This document shows positions 31,730-41,233 of a stretch of DNA of 64,000 nt, one piece after another. The notes under the pieces are model-generated. The model made no database searches. It saw nothing but the letters and a program-made list of their open reading frames with translations, and was not told the origin of the DNA. Position 1 is the first letter of the stretch, and each line of letters opens with the position of its first letter. The translations under genes and the position numbers were made by a program. Source of the stretch: an uncultured Oscillospiraceae bacterium (GTDB lineage Bacteria > Bacillota > Clostridia > Oscillospirales > Oscillospiraceae); assembly GCA_949841355.1 (NCBI GenBank), contig CATKZP010000007.1, forward strand, positions 62,001 to 126,000. Direction: 5' to 3'.

Positions 31730-33285
31730 CTGACCGGGAACTGGAGCAGCGTCTGGCCCAGGCCGTGTCCCGAGCGGCCCCGGACGATCTGGACGCGATT
31801 CTCTCCCGCTGCGGTGCACAAAACGGGAGCGTGATGAATATGAAGCCGCAAAACATTGTCGATCTGGCCGCGACCAGAGAAACGAAAAAGAAACGGACAG
31901 CCCGGTCGTGGGCAGCCGCCGCCTGCGCGGCGCTGGTGCTGCTGGGGGCGGGCGGCTTTCTGGGGTACTATTACCAAAACTGCACCGTGGCCTCGGTGGT
32001 GTCCCTGGACGTCAACCCCAGCATAGAGCTGAAGGTCAGCCAGAGTAAGCGGGTCATCTCCTGCGCCGCCCTCAATCAGGACGCCGCCGCCGTGCTGTTC
32101 TCCATGGACGGCGGGGCCGACCTCAAGGGCGCCAAGCTGGACGTGGCGGTGAACGCCATTGTGGGCGCGCTGGTGCAGGCGGGATATATGGACAGCATCT
32201 CCTCCGCCATTCTGATCTCGGTGGAGGACAGCGATCAGGCCCGAGCCGCCCGGCTTCAGCAGGAGCTGGTGGCCTCGGTGGACGGAGTGCTTCAGCATCA
32301 GGCCCCGGGCACCTCGGTGTTCAGCCAGGTGCTCACCCATGACGCCCAAACCTCCGCGCCGGAGTATGACGCCTTCAACACCGGCATTTCCACCGGAAAG
32401 GCGGCTCTCGTCCGCCGGGTGATGGAGATGAACGGCACGCTGGCCCTCAGCAGCACCGCCGCCTTCGACCAGCTGGCAGCCCTGTCGGTGGAGGAGCTGG
32501 AGGACCTGCTGGAAACGGGCGAGACCCGCATCCCCATCGGCAAAAGCGCCGCCGCCCTGGCCGCCGAGGAGTACGCGGGCACCCTGGAGCTCAACTCCGT
32601 GACCACCGACGTGGACCCGGAGCTGGACGAAAACCCCGCCCACTACGAGGTGGAGTTCAAAACCGCCTGGGGTGAGTTTGAGTATATTGTGGACGCCTTC
32701 ACGGGGCAGGTGCTGAGCGGGCCGAGGGATGTGCTGAGCTTGGCCCCCGGCGCCAGCACCCCAGCTCCCGCCCCCGCTCCCAGCCCCGAGCCCTCCCCTG
32801 CCGTCACAGCGCCGCCGCCCGCCGAAACCGCCGCGCAGGACGTGGGCCGGGATGCCGCCCTGGCAGCCGCCCTGACTCACGCCGGGCTCAGCGAATCCCA
32901 GATCACCGGGCTGAAGGTCGAGCAGGACTGGGACGACGGCCGGCTGGAGTACGAGGTGACATTCTGGTGCGGCGGCACGGAATACGACTACACCATTGAC
33001 GGCTATTCCTGCTCCGTCCTCAAGTACGAGCAGGAGCGTCACACCGAAGATCCTCCCGGCGGGTCCCCGCCCACTGCGGATATCGGCGCGGAGGGCGCCA
33101 AGGCCGCCGCCCTGGCCCACGCCGGGGTCTCCGAGAACCAGACCACCAAAATGGAGGTGGAGCGGGACTGGGACGACGGCCGATTGGAGTACGACGTGGA
33201 ATTTGAGGCGGGCCATATGGAATACGAATACACCATCGACGGGACTACCGGGGCGATCCTGGAGTACGAGCAGGACTGGGACTGA
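31726..33285 (+). CDS. RsgI-like membrane anti-sigma factor with PepSY repeats
   Basis: The 519-residue protein has a cytoplasmic N-terminus of about 60 residues (MTDRELEQRLAQAVSRAAPD) that should bind the sigma factor, one membrane helix (about 62-82), and an extracellular part starting with VVSLDVNPSIELKVS, the hallmark of RsgI-type anti-sigma factors. After a Pro-rich linker (about 345-370) come two clear PepSY repeats, each with WDDGRLEYEV and YDYTIDG-like strands, plus a more diverged one before the linker. RsgI proteins sense extracellular or wall signals. PepSY modules often inhibit peptidases, but their ligand here is unknown. Confidence 0.82.
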   Translation: MTDRELEQRLAQAVSRAAPDDLDAILSRCGAQNGSVMNMKPQNIVDLAATRETKKKRTARSWAAAACAALVLLGAGGFLGYYYQNCTVASVVSLDVNPSIELKVSQSKRVISCAALNQDAAAVLFSMDGGADLKGAKLDVAVNAIVGALVQAGYMDSISSAILISVEDSDQARAARLQQELVASVDGVLQHQAPGTSVFSQVLTHDAQTSAPEYDAFNTGISTGKAALVRRVMEMNGTLALSSTAAFDQLAALSVEELEDLLETGETRIPIGKSAAALAAEEYAGTLELNSVTTDVDPELDENPAHYEVEFKTAWGEFEYIVDAFTGQVLSGPRDVLSLAPGASTPAPAPAPSPEPSPAVTAPPPAETAAQDVGRDAALAAALTHAGLSESQITGLKVEQDWDDGRLEYEVTFWCGGTEYDYTIDGYSCSVLKYEQERHTEDPPGGSPPTADIGAEGAKAAALAHAGVSENQTTKMEVERDWDDGRLEYDVEFEAGHMEYEYTIDGTTGAILEYEQDWD

Positions 33286-33301
33286 TCGCGAAAAACAGCA
33301 A

Positions 33302-33333
33302 GGGAGCGGGCACATCAAGGTGTGCCCGCTCCC
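33302..33333. terminator. Hairpin between convergent genes
   Basis: A perfect 13-bp stem (33302-33314 with 33321-33333, loop of 6) lies between the anti-sigma gene and the DUF2200 gene. The T tract is poor on both strands. Confidence 0.55.
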
Positions 33334-33335
33334 GC

Positions 33336-33704
33336 TTATTGTCCTTCGTTTTCCGCCGTGCGCAGAACCTTCTCCATGGGTTTTCCCTTGGCCAGCTCAT
33401 CCACCAGCTTATCCAGATAGCGCGCCTCCCGCATCAGCGGGTCCTCCACGTTCTCCACCCGAACGCCGCACACCACGCCTTTAATCAGCGCCCGGCTGGG
33501 GTTTGGCCGGGGCGCCCGGCGGAAGAACTCGCCATAGGTGGCGTCCGACGCCAGCAGGCCGTCCAGCTCCCGCTGGGTATAGCCCGTCAGCCAGCACGCC
33601 GCCTGGTCCACCTCGGCCTTGGCGTGGCCCTTCTTCTCCGCCTTGCTCACCAGCAGGCCGTAGACCTTCGAGAAGCCCATCTGAAATACTTTGTGCTCAT
33701 CCAT
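33336..33704 (-). CDS. DUF2200 family protein
   Basis: The 122-residue soluble protein has the conserved DUF2200 sequence: [26 protein letters not shown]-like [20 protein letters not shown], and [20 protein letters not shown] followed by [21 protein letters not shown]. Members are widespread single-domain proteins of unknown function. The start at [11 protein letters not shown] is chosen because it matches the family N-terminus; an upstream ATG at 33725 would add seven residues. Confidence 0.85.
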   Translation of the reverse strand: MDEHKVFQMGFSKVYGLLVSKAEKKGHAKAEVDQAACWLTGYTQRELDGLLASDATYGEFFRRAPRPNPSRALIKGVVCGVRVENVEDPLMREARYLDKLVDELAKGKPMEKVLRTAENEGQ

Positions 33705-33783
33705 TCCGTCACGCCGCCTTTCCATAGTCTGTCCCTATCATACGGCATTCCGGCCCGGAGCGCAATACCCGCTAGCCGTTCTC

Positions 33784-36159
33784 TCAGCCCTGGGGCGGCC
33801 TCTGGGACAGCATCAGCTGGATGGGGTCCTCCGGCCGCTCCCCCGCCAGCGGCAGGGTTACGATGGCCTTGAACAAATCGCCGTCAATGCTGATCTCAAA
33901 CCTTCCGTGCTGAAGCTCGGTCAGGGACTGGGCGATGGACAGCCCCAAGCCGCTGCCCGCCTGGTTGCGGGATTCGTCTCCCCGGACAAACCGCTCCATC
34001 AGCCGCTCGGCCGGCATATCCAGCGCGTCCCGGGAGATGTTTTTCACCGACAGCACCGCCCAGCTCCCGCTGCTGCGCAGATCCACATATACCCGGGTTC
34101 CCGGCAGGGCGTACTTGGCGCAGTTGGTGAGCAGGTTATCCAGCACCCGCCACAGATGCCGCCCGTCCGCCTCCACCCACAGGGGCTCGCCGGGCAGGGA
34201 GCGCACCACCGTCAGCTTTTGGGCGTCCAGCCGCTCGCCGCACTCCGCCAGGGCCTGATCGGTGAGCTGCGCCCAGTCCAGCCGCTCCCAGTTCACCGTC
34301 AGGTTGCCGGTGGACGCCTTGGACGCCTCCACCAGGTCCTCCGTCAGCTTTTTCAGCCGCTGGCTCTTGCGGTCCAGCACCTCAATATATTCCGCCGCCT
34401 TGGGATTGTCGATTTTCTCCTTTTTCAGCAGATCCACGTAGTTGATAATGGAGGTCAGCGGCGTTTTCAAATCGTGGGACACGTTGGTGATCAGCTCCGC
34501 TTTGAAGTGCTCGCTCTTCATCCGCTCGTCCACCGCGGTGGAAATGGCGTGGCCCAGGTTGTTGAGCTCGTCGGCGTGGCCCCGCAGGTCGGGGAGCATC
34601 CGGTTGGTGTTGATATGATAGTTGGGATTGCCGCCGATGATCTCCTGGGTGCCGTGGCGGATGCGCTTCCACTGGTACGCCCAGGCGCACAGGTAGAGCG
34701 ACACCACAAAGCTCACCAGCAGCCACAGCCCCGTGGCGTTGCCGTTGTCTATTGTCACAATGGTAAACAGTGTGTACGCCATACAGCCCATCACCGCCTT
34801 CCAAATCAGGGGGATGGCGGCAACCGCCCGCCCCATGGCTCCAAACAGCTCCCAGCACCAGTTCCAGACGCACACGAACAGCCTCCAGCACCAGGCGCAC
34901 AGCTTCCATGTCCAGGTGTTGCGCAGCAGGGTGCGGGCCTTACACCGGGCGCACACCGTCACCAGCGCTCCCAGCCCCACAGCGGCGCAGACCGCCATGG
35001 CCACGCCCACCACAAAAAGCTGCATAAACATGGGCGCGTTCCCATAGGCGTACATAGCCTGATCCATGCCGATGATTGCCGAACCCATGCCGACGCAGAA
35101 CAGGGTATACAAAAGCACGTCGCCGGGCGCCCGGTGGAACCAGTTGAGGTAGACGCCCTCCACGCCCCGCTTATGTCCCGCCGAACAGCACAGGTACACC
35201 GTCAGCAGGACGCCCAGCACTCCCAGTACGACGGTGGCAGACAGGTACTGGGCCCGGTTGCCCTGCCACTCCTCCAGCTTCATCGCGGCCTTGCGGTACT
35301 GATCGTCCACCCGCAAAGCGTCGTCCACCCACAGGATTAAGCTGGAGTCGGCCTGCCCCGCCTCTGCCTCCGCCTCCGGGGTCAGCCTCCAGTCCTCGCT
35401 CACTGGCTCGTAGAGGTAGCCGAACCGGTTGGCCTCCAGGCAGGCCAGGATGGTGGGAAAAAAGACGTAGGAATCCCCCTCGCTGTCCACCACCCGCAGC
35501 ACGTTGGTGTAGCCGTCGTTGTCCGTCAGGATCTGGTTTTCCATGATGGTGATGGGATCGTCCTGGGTGTCAAACAGCTGGGCGTCGGTGCCCTCCGCTC
35601 TGGCCTCCCAGACGGCTTCCGCCCAGGTGGGCAGCATGGTCCGCCAGCCCGAGTCATAGGACACGCCGTCATAGTCCCTGGTGTTGACAGCACCGTTCAC
35701 GGTGTCCTCACCGTAATACTCCCAGCCGGTATCCACGTTCCGGATACTGCCCTTCCCCCGGCGGTACTCCACCTCGTAGTCGATGTCCGTCTGGAAGCTG
35801 TCCTCCTGGGTGTTGCCGTAGATCACCCGGCCCTCCCGATCCAGCAGCTGCCAGCGCAGATTGGTGGCTCCGGCATCCAGCGCGGCCTCCAGCTGTTCCA
35901 GGCTCCGCTTTTGCGGCAGGGACAGCTCCTGCTCCGCCGCCTGGTCCTTGAGCTCCACCAGGCTTCTCACATGCCAGGAGTCTTGGCGCACCAGATAGTT
36001 CTGGGTATAACCATTGCTCTCGTCGTAGAGATAGGCGTCCCCCCACAGCGCGTCGAAGTTGGCCAGCTGATACCAGCCCATGATGGCGGTGGCGGTGAAC
36101 GCCGCCACCGCCGCTATGAAGGCCAGGGCCTTCATAGCTACATTTTCCCGCCATTTCAT
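33784..36159 (-). CDS. Large membrane sensor histidine kinase
   Basis: The 791-residue protein has an N-terminal helix (about 8-28), a long extracellular domain (about 30-300), then several membrane helices between about 308 and 520. These include an unusual Trp/Cys-rich stretch (CAWCWRLFVCVWNWCWELF). The dimerisation His lies in NVSHDLKTPLTSIINY (about residue 561), and the ATPase domain has DNLLTNCAKYALPG and GSGLGLSIAQSLTELQHG. The start overlaps the stop of the OmpR-type regulator (ATGA), so the pair is co-translated. Confidence 0.9.
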   Translation of the reverse strand: MKWRENVAMKALAFIAAVAAFTATAIMGWYQLANFDALWGDAYLYDESNGYTQNYLVRQDSWHVRSLVELKDQAAEQELSLPQKRSLEQLEAALDAGATNLRWQLLDREGRVIYGNTQEDSFQTDIDYEVEYRRGKGSIRNVDTGWEYYGEDTVNGAVNTRDYDGVSYDSGWRTMLPTWAEAVWEARAEGTDAQLFDTQDDPITIMENQILTDNDGYTNVLRVVDSEGDSYVFFPTILACLEANRFGYLYEPVSEDWRLTPEAEAEAGQADSSLILWVDDALRVDDQYRKAAMKLEEWQGNRAQYLSATVVLGVLGVLLTVYLCCSAGHKRGVEGVYLNWFHRAPGDVLLYTLFCVGMGSAIIGMDQAMYAYGNAPMFMQLFVVGVAMAVCAAVGLGALVTVCARCKARTLLRNTWTWKLCAWCWRLFVCVWNWCWELFGAMGRAVAAIPLIWKAVMGCMAYTLFTIVTIDNGNATGLWLLVSFVVSLYLCAWAYQWKRIRHGTQEIIGGNPNYHINTNRMLPDLRGHADELNNLGHAISTAVDERMKSEHFKAELITNVSHDLKTPLTSIINYVDLLKKEKIDNPKAAEYIEVLDRKSQRLKKLTEDLVEASKASTGNLTVNWERLDWAQLTDQALAECGERLDAQKLTVVRSLPGEPLWVEADGRHLWRVLDNLLTNCAKYALPGTRVYVDLRSSGSWAVLSVKNISRDALDMPAERLMERFVRGDESRNQAGSGLGLSIAQSLTELQHGRFEISIDGDLFKAIVTLPLAGERPEDPIQLMLSQRPPQG

Positions 36160-36860
36160 GCCATCTTCTCCATTTTATACCCCAGTCCCCATACCACTTT
36201 CAGATACCGGGGGTTGGCCGGGTCGATCTCCAGCTTCTCCCGCAGGTGCCGGATGTGGACTGCCACGGTGTTCTCGCTGCCCAGGGCCGGGTCGTTCCAC
36301 ACCTGCTCATAGATCTGGGCGGTGGAATACACCCGCCCCAGATTCTTCATCAGCAGGCGCAGGATATTATATTCGATGGGGGTGAGGCTCACCGTCTCGC
36401 CGTCCACCGTCACCGACTTGGCCTCATCGTCCATGACGATGGAGCCGTTGCGCAGGGTGCCCTCCGCCTCCTGGGTCACCGCCTTGCCCCCCAGGGTGGT
36501 GTAGCGCCGCAGCTGGCTTTTCACCCGGGCCAGCACCTCAATGGGATTGAAGGGCTTGGTGATGTAGTCGTCCGCGCCGATGTTCAGTCCCAGCACCTTG
36601 TCGCTGTCCTCGCTTTTTGCGGTGAGAAGGATGATGGGGATGTTCCCCCCGGACTCCCGCAGGCGGGCGGTGGCCCGGATGCCGTCCAGCTGCGGCATCA
36701 TGATATCCATTAAAATGAGGTCGATATTCTCCTCGTTCACCGCCTGGATGGCCTGCTCTCCGTTGAATGCGGACACCGTGCGGTATCCCTCGCTGGTCAG
36801 ATAAATTTCCAGCGCCGAAACGATGTCCTTATCGTCGTCGCAGATGAGCACCGTATACAT
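36156..36860 (-). CDS. OmpR/PhoB-family response regulator
   Basis: The 234-residue protein has a receiver (VLICDDDKDIV, acceptor Asp in LMDIMMPQLDG near residue 51, TAK, KPFNPIEV) and a winged-helix DNA-binding domain (LTPIEYNILRLLMKN, SENTVAVHIRHLREKLE, VVWGLGYKME). It is the partner of the kinase that follows. It is divergent from the ABC importer at 37252, and the shared intergenic region has a 20-bp-period direct repeat that could be its binding site. The start at 36860 gives the standard N-terminus. Confidence 0.94.
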   Translation of the reverse strand: MYTVLICDDDKDIVSALEIYLTSEGYRTVSAFNGEQAIQAVNEENIDLILMDIMMPQLDGIRATARLRESGGNIPIILLTAKSEDSDKVLGLNIGADDYITKPFNPIEVLARVKSQLRRYTTLGGKAVTQEAEGTLRNGSIVMDDEAKSVTVDGETVSLTPIEYNILRLLMKNLGRVYSTAQIYEQVWNDPALGSENTVAVHIRHLREKLEIDPANPRYLKVVWGLGYKMEKMA

Positions 36861-37060
36861 GGCGCACCACTCCCTTTCTTCTCCTGGGCCAGCAGGTCTG
36901 CTGGTTATTATTATCCTACCAGTATGCGCATTAAGCCGCAAGGGGGAAAATCTTTAAATTCGTTTTAAGAAACCGCCTGGTCCACCCCAAAGCGCCCCTT
37001 TTTCCCTCCGACGGCGTCCGCTCCTCCGCGCGCCGCGTGCCGCCGCTGTTTAGAGGAAAT

Positions 37061-37092
37061 TTTTGCCGCCTACAGAGATCTTTTGCCTCCTA
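37061..37092 (+). repeat. 12-bp direct repeat, candidate response-regulator site
   Basis: TTTTGCCGCCTA (37061-37072) and TTTTGCCTCCTA (37081-37092) differ at one base and are spaced 20 bp, two helical turns. They lie 78 bp upstream of the importer -35 element. Confidence 0.5.
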
Positions 37093-37169
37093 TCGCACAC
37101 TTTCTCGGCATTTTGATGATTAATTCCAGCTTTACCAGCGCTTTTTTGTCGAATTAAACAAGTTTTTTC

Positions 37170-37198
37170 TTGACAAACGCACCCTGGAGGCGTACACT
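37170..37198 (+). promoter_or_regulatory. Sigma-A promoter of the Fbp-type ABC operon
   Basis: TTGACA (37170-37175), 17-base spacer and TACACT (37193-37198). Confidence 0.82.
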
Positions 37199-37251
37199 AA
37201 TGAAAGCGGCGGTACAGGCCGCCGACACCTGCATATGGAGGAATGAAACAG

Positions 37252-38370
37252 ATGAAAATGAAAAAGTGGATCGCCCTGCTGCTGGCCTGTGTGATGGCTC
37301 TGAGCCTCATGGCCTGCACCGGCGGAAAAGACCCCGACCCCACCAAGGAGCCCGATCAGCCCAGCGCTCCCGCTGAGAGCACCCCCGCCGAGTCCCAGCC
37401 CGCCGATGACAACAGCGGCGAGAAGAAGCCCGAGGACTACTCCGGCACCCTGACCATCTACTCCCCCCACGATCAGGACCCCCTGAACGCGGGCGTCAAG
37501 ATGTTCGAGGACGCCTATCCCAACGTGAAGGTGGAATTGGTGGCCGACGGCACCGGCAACCTGCTCAACCGCATCGCCGCCGAGTCCGCCGCCCCCATGG
37601 CCGACGTGCTCTGGGGCGGCGGCGCCGACTCCCTGGCCGCCTACAAGGAGTACTTCCAGCCCTACAAGCCCTCCTGCATCGACCTGCTGGACTCTTCCCT
37701 GTACGACCCCGAATACCTTTGGATCGGTGAGTCTCCCCTGCCCATGGTGTTCCTGATTAACACCGACCTGGTGGACGAGGCCGACTTCCCCCAGACCTGG
37801 AAGGATCTGGCCGATCCCAAGTGGGCGGGCAAGATCGCCTTTGCCGACCCCGCCTCCTCCGGCTCCGCCTTCACCCAGCTGTGCACCATCCTGATGGACT
37901 ACGGCACGGCTGACGACGATTACGCCGCCGGCTGGGAGCTGGTGCAGAGCATGATCCCCAACCTGGTCATCCAGTCCGGCTCCTCCGGCGCCCACAAGAA
38001 CGTGGACTCCGGCGAGTACCCCATCGGCATCACCCTGGAGAAGGCCGCCGTGCAGTATGACACCAGCGACGCCGGCCACCTGAAAATCGTCTATCCCACC
38101 GACGGCACCTCCGCCGTGCCCGACGGCGTGGCCATCGTCAAGGACTGCCCCAACCAGGAGCTGGCTGAGCTGTTCGTGGAGTTCGTGCTGGGCGCCGAGT
38201 GCCAGACCGCCCAGAACAAGGACTTCGGCCGCCGTCCCATCCGCAGCGACGTCACCCCCGAGGGCCTGATGGGCCTGAGCGACTTCGCCATCATGTCCTA
38301 CAACTTCGACTATGCTGCCGCCAACAAGGCCGGCATCGTGGAGAAGTGGCAGGACACCCTGGTGGGCTGA
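37252..38370 (+). CDS. Fbp-type substrate-binding lipoprotein
   Basis: The 372-residue protein has a lipoprotein signal (WIALLLACVMALSLMAC) and a Pro/Glu-rich linker, then a family 1 binding domain of the ferric iron/2-aminoethylphosphonate branch (GTLTIYSPHDQDPLNAGVKM, ADVLWGGGADSL, TWKDLADPKWAGKIAFADP). Such proteins feed two-domain Fbp-type permeases. The ATG at 37252 has ten bases of spacing from GGAGG; those at 37243 and 37258 are alternatives. No Fur-like box is visible, so iron is not assured as substrate. Confidence 0.88.
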   Translation: MKMKKWIALLLACVMALSLMACTGGKDPDPTKEPDQPSAPAESTPAESQPADDNSGEKKPEDYSGTLTIYSPHDQDPLNAGVKMFEDAYPNVKVELVADGTGNLLNRIAAESAAPMADVLWGGGADSLAAYKEYFQPYKPSCIDLLDSSLYDPEYLWIGESPLPMVFLINTDLVDEADFPQTWKDLADPKWAGKIAFADPASSGSAFTQLCTILMDYGTADDDYAAGWELVQSMIPNLVIQSGSSGAHKNVDSGEYPIGITLEKAAVQYDTSDAGHLKIVYPTDGTSAVPDGVAIVKDCPNQELAELFVEFVLGAECQTAQNKDFGRRPIRSDVTPEGLMGLSDFAIMSYNFDYAAANKAGIVEKWQDTLVG

Positions 38371-38407
38371 GCTCCCCTTCAACCACACCCTTAGCGTGCT
38401 TTTACGA

Positions 38408-38435
38408 GGGCGCCCCGACTGACCTCGGGGCGCCC
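38408..38435 (+). terminator. Attenuator hairpin after binding-protein gene
   Basis: A perfect 11-bp stem (38408-38418 with 38425-38435, loop of 6) followed by TTC. It probably limits transcription into the ATPase and permease genes. Confidence 0.65.
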
Positions 38436-38465
38436 TTCAATCATTCAGAGGAGGAGACACGACTT

Positions 38466-39542
38466 ATGAGCCATGCTGTTATCATCAAGAACGCCGTCAA
38501 GAAGTACGGCGACTTCACCGCCGTCAACGGCATCAGCCTGAACATCGAGCAAGGGGAGTTCTTCACCCTCCTGGGCCCCTCCGGCTGTGGAAAAACCACC
38601 CTGCTGCGCATGATCGCCGGCTTCAACACGGTGGACGGGGGCGAGATCTGCTTTGACGAACAGGTCATCAACACCCTGCCCGCCCACAAGCGGGACATCG
38701 GCATGGTGTTCCAAAACTACGCCATTTTCCCGCACCTGAATGTGGCGGACAACGTGGCCTACGGCCTGAAGGCCCGCAAGGTGCCCAAAACCGACATCAC
38801 CCCCCGGGTGGACGAGGCTCTGAAGATGGTGCAGATCGACCAGCTCAAGGCTCGGCAGCCCAACGAGCTGTCGGGCGGCCAGCAGCAGCGGGTGGCCCTG
38901 GCCCGCGCTTTCGTCATTGAGCCGGGGGTGCTGCTGATGGACGAGCCCCTGTCCAATCTAGACGCCAAGCTGCGCGTGCAGATGCGCACCACCATCAAAA
39001 AGCTCCAGCGCCGCCTGGGCATCACCACCATCTACGTCACCCACGACCAGGAGGAGGCCCTGGCCATCTCCGACCGCATCGCCGTCATGAATCAGGGCAA
39101 TATCATGCAGATTGGCCGGCCCGAAGAGATCTACCGCAAGCCCGCCAACCCCTTCGTGGCCAACTTCATCGGAGTATCCAACTTCATCGACTGCAATCTG
39201 GACGGCCAAGACCCCAGTGCCGCCACCGTCAAGCTCCACGACGGCCACAGCTTCCAGATGCCCCTGCGCGCGCCCTACAGCGGCGAGGTCATCCTGTCCG
39301 CCCGGCCCGAGCAACTCTTCTTCACCCAGCAGGGCCTCCCGGGTAAGGTGAATATGTCCACCTTCCTGGGCGACTTCATCCAGTACGAGGTGGAGCTGTC
39401 CACCGGCCAGGTGGTGGAGCTCAACGAGTACACCAAGGACGTGGACAGCGCGAAACCAGACGGCGAGGAGGTACATATCAGCTTCAATCCCAAGCAGGTC
39501 AGCCTCTACCGTAAGGATACGCAGGAGGTGCTCTCATGCTGA
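38466..39542 (+). CDS. ABC transporter ATPase, Fbp/Pot type
   Basis: The 358-residue protein has Walker A GPSGCGKTT (about residue 37), Q-loop in VFQNYAIFPH, signature LSGGQQQRVALARA, Walker B LLMDEPLSNLDAKLR and the switch His in VTHDQEEALAISD. A C-terminal TOBE-like domain (about 280-358) is typical of iron, polyamine and phosphonate importers. It powers uptake through the permease whose gene overlaps its last codons. Confidence 0.95.
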   Translation: MSHAVIIKNAVKKYGDFTAVNGISLNIEQGEFFTLLGPSGCGKTTLLRMIAGFNTVDGGEICFDEQVINTLPAHKRDIGMVFQNYAIFPHLNVADNVAYGLKARKVPKTDITPRVDEALKMVQIDQLKARQPNELSGGQQQRVALARAFVIEPGVLLMDEPLSNLDAKLRVQMRTTIKKLQRRLGITTIYVTHDQEEALAISDRIAVMNQGNIMQIGRPEEIYRKPANPFVANFIGVSNFIDCNLDGQDPSAATVKLHDGHSFQMPLRAPYSGEVILSARPEQLFFTQQGLPGKVNMSTFLGDFIQYEVELSTGQVVELNEYTKDVDSAKPDGEEVHISFNPKQVSLYRKDTQEVLSC

Positions 39543-41233
39543 AGCACAAGAACGCCCAGCCCTTTTACAAGGACTTCTGGTTCTGGGTGAAAATTCTGAT
39601 TTTCGCGGTGTTCCTGCTGTTCCTGGTCTACCCCTTCTCCACCCTGGTCATCAACAGCTTTTTCTCCGGCAAGGAGGAGGGCTTCACCCTTTATAACTTC
39701 AACCGCTTTTTCTCCAAAAAGTATTACTACCAGGCCCTGGGCAACAGTTTGAAGGTCAGCCTGGTGCCCACCATCACCAGCATCCTCATCGGCGTGCCCA
39801 TGGCCTACCTGATGACCCGCTTCAACATCGCGGGCAAAACCTTCTGGCACGTCATCATCATCCTCTCCCTGATGTGCCCGCCCTTCCTGGGGGCGTACAG
39901 CTGGATCATCCTGTTCGGCAACGCCGGCGTGGTCACCCAGTGGCTCACCGACCTGCTGGGCTTCCAGATGCCCAGCATCTATGGCATGGGGGGCATCTGC
40001 GCGGTGTTCACCCTGAAGCTGTTCCCCTATGTCTACCTCTACGTGTCCGGAGCCATGGGCTCCATCGACCGCTCGGTGGAGGAGTGCGCGGAGAACCTGG
40101 GCTCGGGCAAGCTGCGCCGCCTGCTCACCGTCACCATCCCCGTGGTCATGCCCTCCATCGCCGCAGGCGCGCTGATGGTGTTCATGACCGCCCTGGCCGA
40201 CTTCGGCACTCCCGGCATCCTGGCCGGCGGCGATTTCCGCACCCTGCCGGTGCTCATCTTCAACGAATACCTCAGCGAGACCGGCGGCAACGCCAACCTG
40301 GCCAGCGCCATCTCCATGATTATCGTGGTCATCTCCCTCGTCATCCTGTTTTTGCAGAAGTGGTGGGTGGCCCGGAAGAACTACACCATGTCCGCCCTGC
40401 GCCCGCCTCAGATCACGGAGTACCAGGGCTGGAAGCGGTTCCTGGTGACCCTGCCGGTGGCCGTGGTCAGCCTGGTGTCCTTCCTGCCCCAGGTCATCGT
40501 CATCTTCTGCTCCTTCGTCAAGACCAACTATTCCAACTTCGTCTTTTCCGAGGGCTTCACCCTGGAGCACTACCAGGAGCTGGGCCGCAGCCTGGTCACC
40601 AACATCCGCAACTCCTTCGTGTTCTCCACCGTGGCCATCCTGTTCATTCTGGTGCTGGGCATCCTCATGTCCTACGTCATCGTCCGCCGCCGCGGCAAAA
40701 CCGGCGGCGCCCTGGACATGCTGATGATGGCTCCCTATGTCATCCCCGGCTCAGTGCTGGGCCTGTGCTACATCGTGGCCTTCAACAATCTGGGCAAAAC
40801 CGCCGACGGCACCGTCATCAAGCTCACCGGCACCGCCTCCATCATCATCATCGCCATGATTATCCGCAAGCTGCCCTACACCGTGCGCTCGGGCAGCGCC
40901 TTCCTGATGCAGATGGACCCCAGCGTGGAGGAGGCGTCCATTAATCTGGGCGTGTCCCCCATGAAAACCTTCGTGAAAATCACCGCCCGGCTGATGCTGC
41001 CCGGCGTGCTGTCGGGGGCCATCATCAGCTGGGTCACCTGTATCAACGAGCTGTCCACCTCCATCATGCTGTATACCGGCAAGACGGCCACCATGACCAT
41101 CGCCAGCTACACCAACATCGTACGCAACTCCGTGGGCACGGCGGCGGCCCTGGCCTCCATCCTGACGGTCACCAGCGGCATCCTGCTCATCGTGGTGTTC
41201 AAGGCCAGCAAGGGAAAGGTCTCCATCGTATGA
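39536..41233 (+). CDS. Fused two-domain ABC permease, FbpB type
   Basis: The 565-residue membrane protein carries two permease domains in one chain (about 12 helices), each with its own EAA loop (SVEECAENLGSGKLRRLLTV near residue 180 and SVEEASINLGVSPMKTFVKI near 463). This is the FbpB/ThiP layout. The ATG overlaps the ATPase stop by seven bases, which indicates translational coupling. Confidence 0.94.
   Translation: MLKHKNAQPFYKDFWFWVKILIFAVFLLFLVYPFSTLVINSFFSGKEEGFTLYNFNRFFSKKYYYQALGNSLKVSLVPTITSILIGVPMAYLMTRFNIAGKTFWHVIIILSLMCPPFLGAYSWIILFGNAGVVTQWLTDLLGFQMPSIYGMGGICAVFTLKLFPYVYLYVSGAMGSIDRSVEECAENLGSGKLRRLLTVTIPVVMPSIAAGALMVFMTALADFGTPGILAGGDFRTLPVLIFNEYLSETGGNANLASAISMIIVVISLVILFLQKWWVARKNYTMSALRPPQITEYQGWKRFLVTLPVAVVSLVSFLPQVIVIFCSFVKTNYSNFVFSEGFTLEHYQELGRSLVTNIRNSFVFSTVAILFILVLGILMSYVIVRRRGKTGGALDMLMMAPYVIPGSVLGLCYIVAFNNLGKTADGTVIKLTGTASIIIIAMIIRKLPYTVRSGSAFLMQMDPSVEEASINLGVSPMKTFVKITARLMLPGVLSGAIISWVTCINELSTSIMLYTGKTATMTIASYTNIVRNSVGTAAALASILTVTSGILLIVVFKASKGKVSIV

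Larger units (their letters stand above)
36861..37251. other. 391-bp divergent intergenic region
   Basis: This stretch separates the OmpR-type regulator (minus) from the ABC importer (plus). It holds a 12-bp direct repeat (37061-37092), the importer promoter (37170-37198) and a leader of about 45 bases. An AT-rich segment at 36940-36970 may contain the minus-strand promoter, but no clear hexamers were found. No riboswitch or RNA gene was recognised. Confidence 0.6.

Noticed and set aside
36940-37251. Fur box upstream of the Fbp-type importer
   Set aside because: No stretch close to the GATAAT repeat consensus was found, so iron regulation is not supported.
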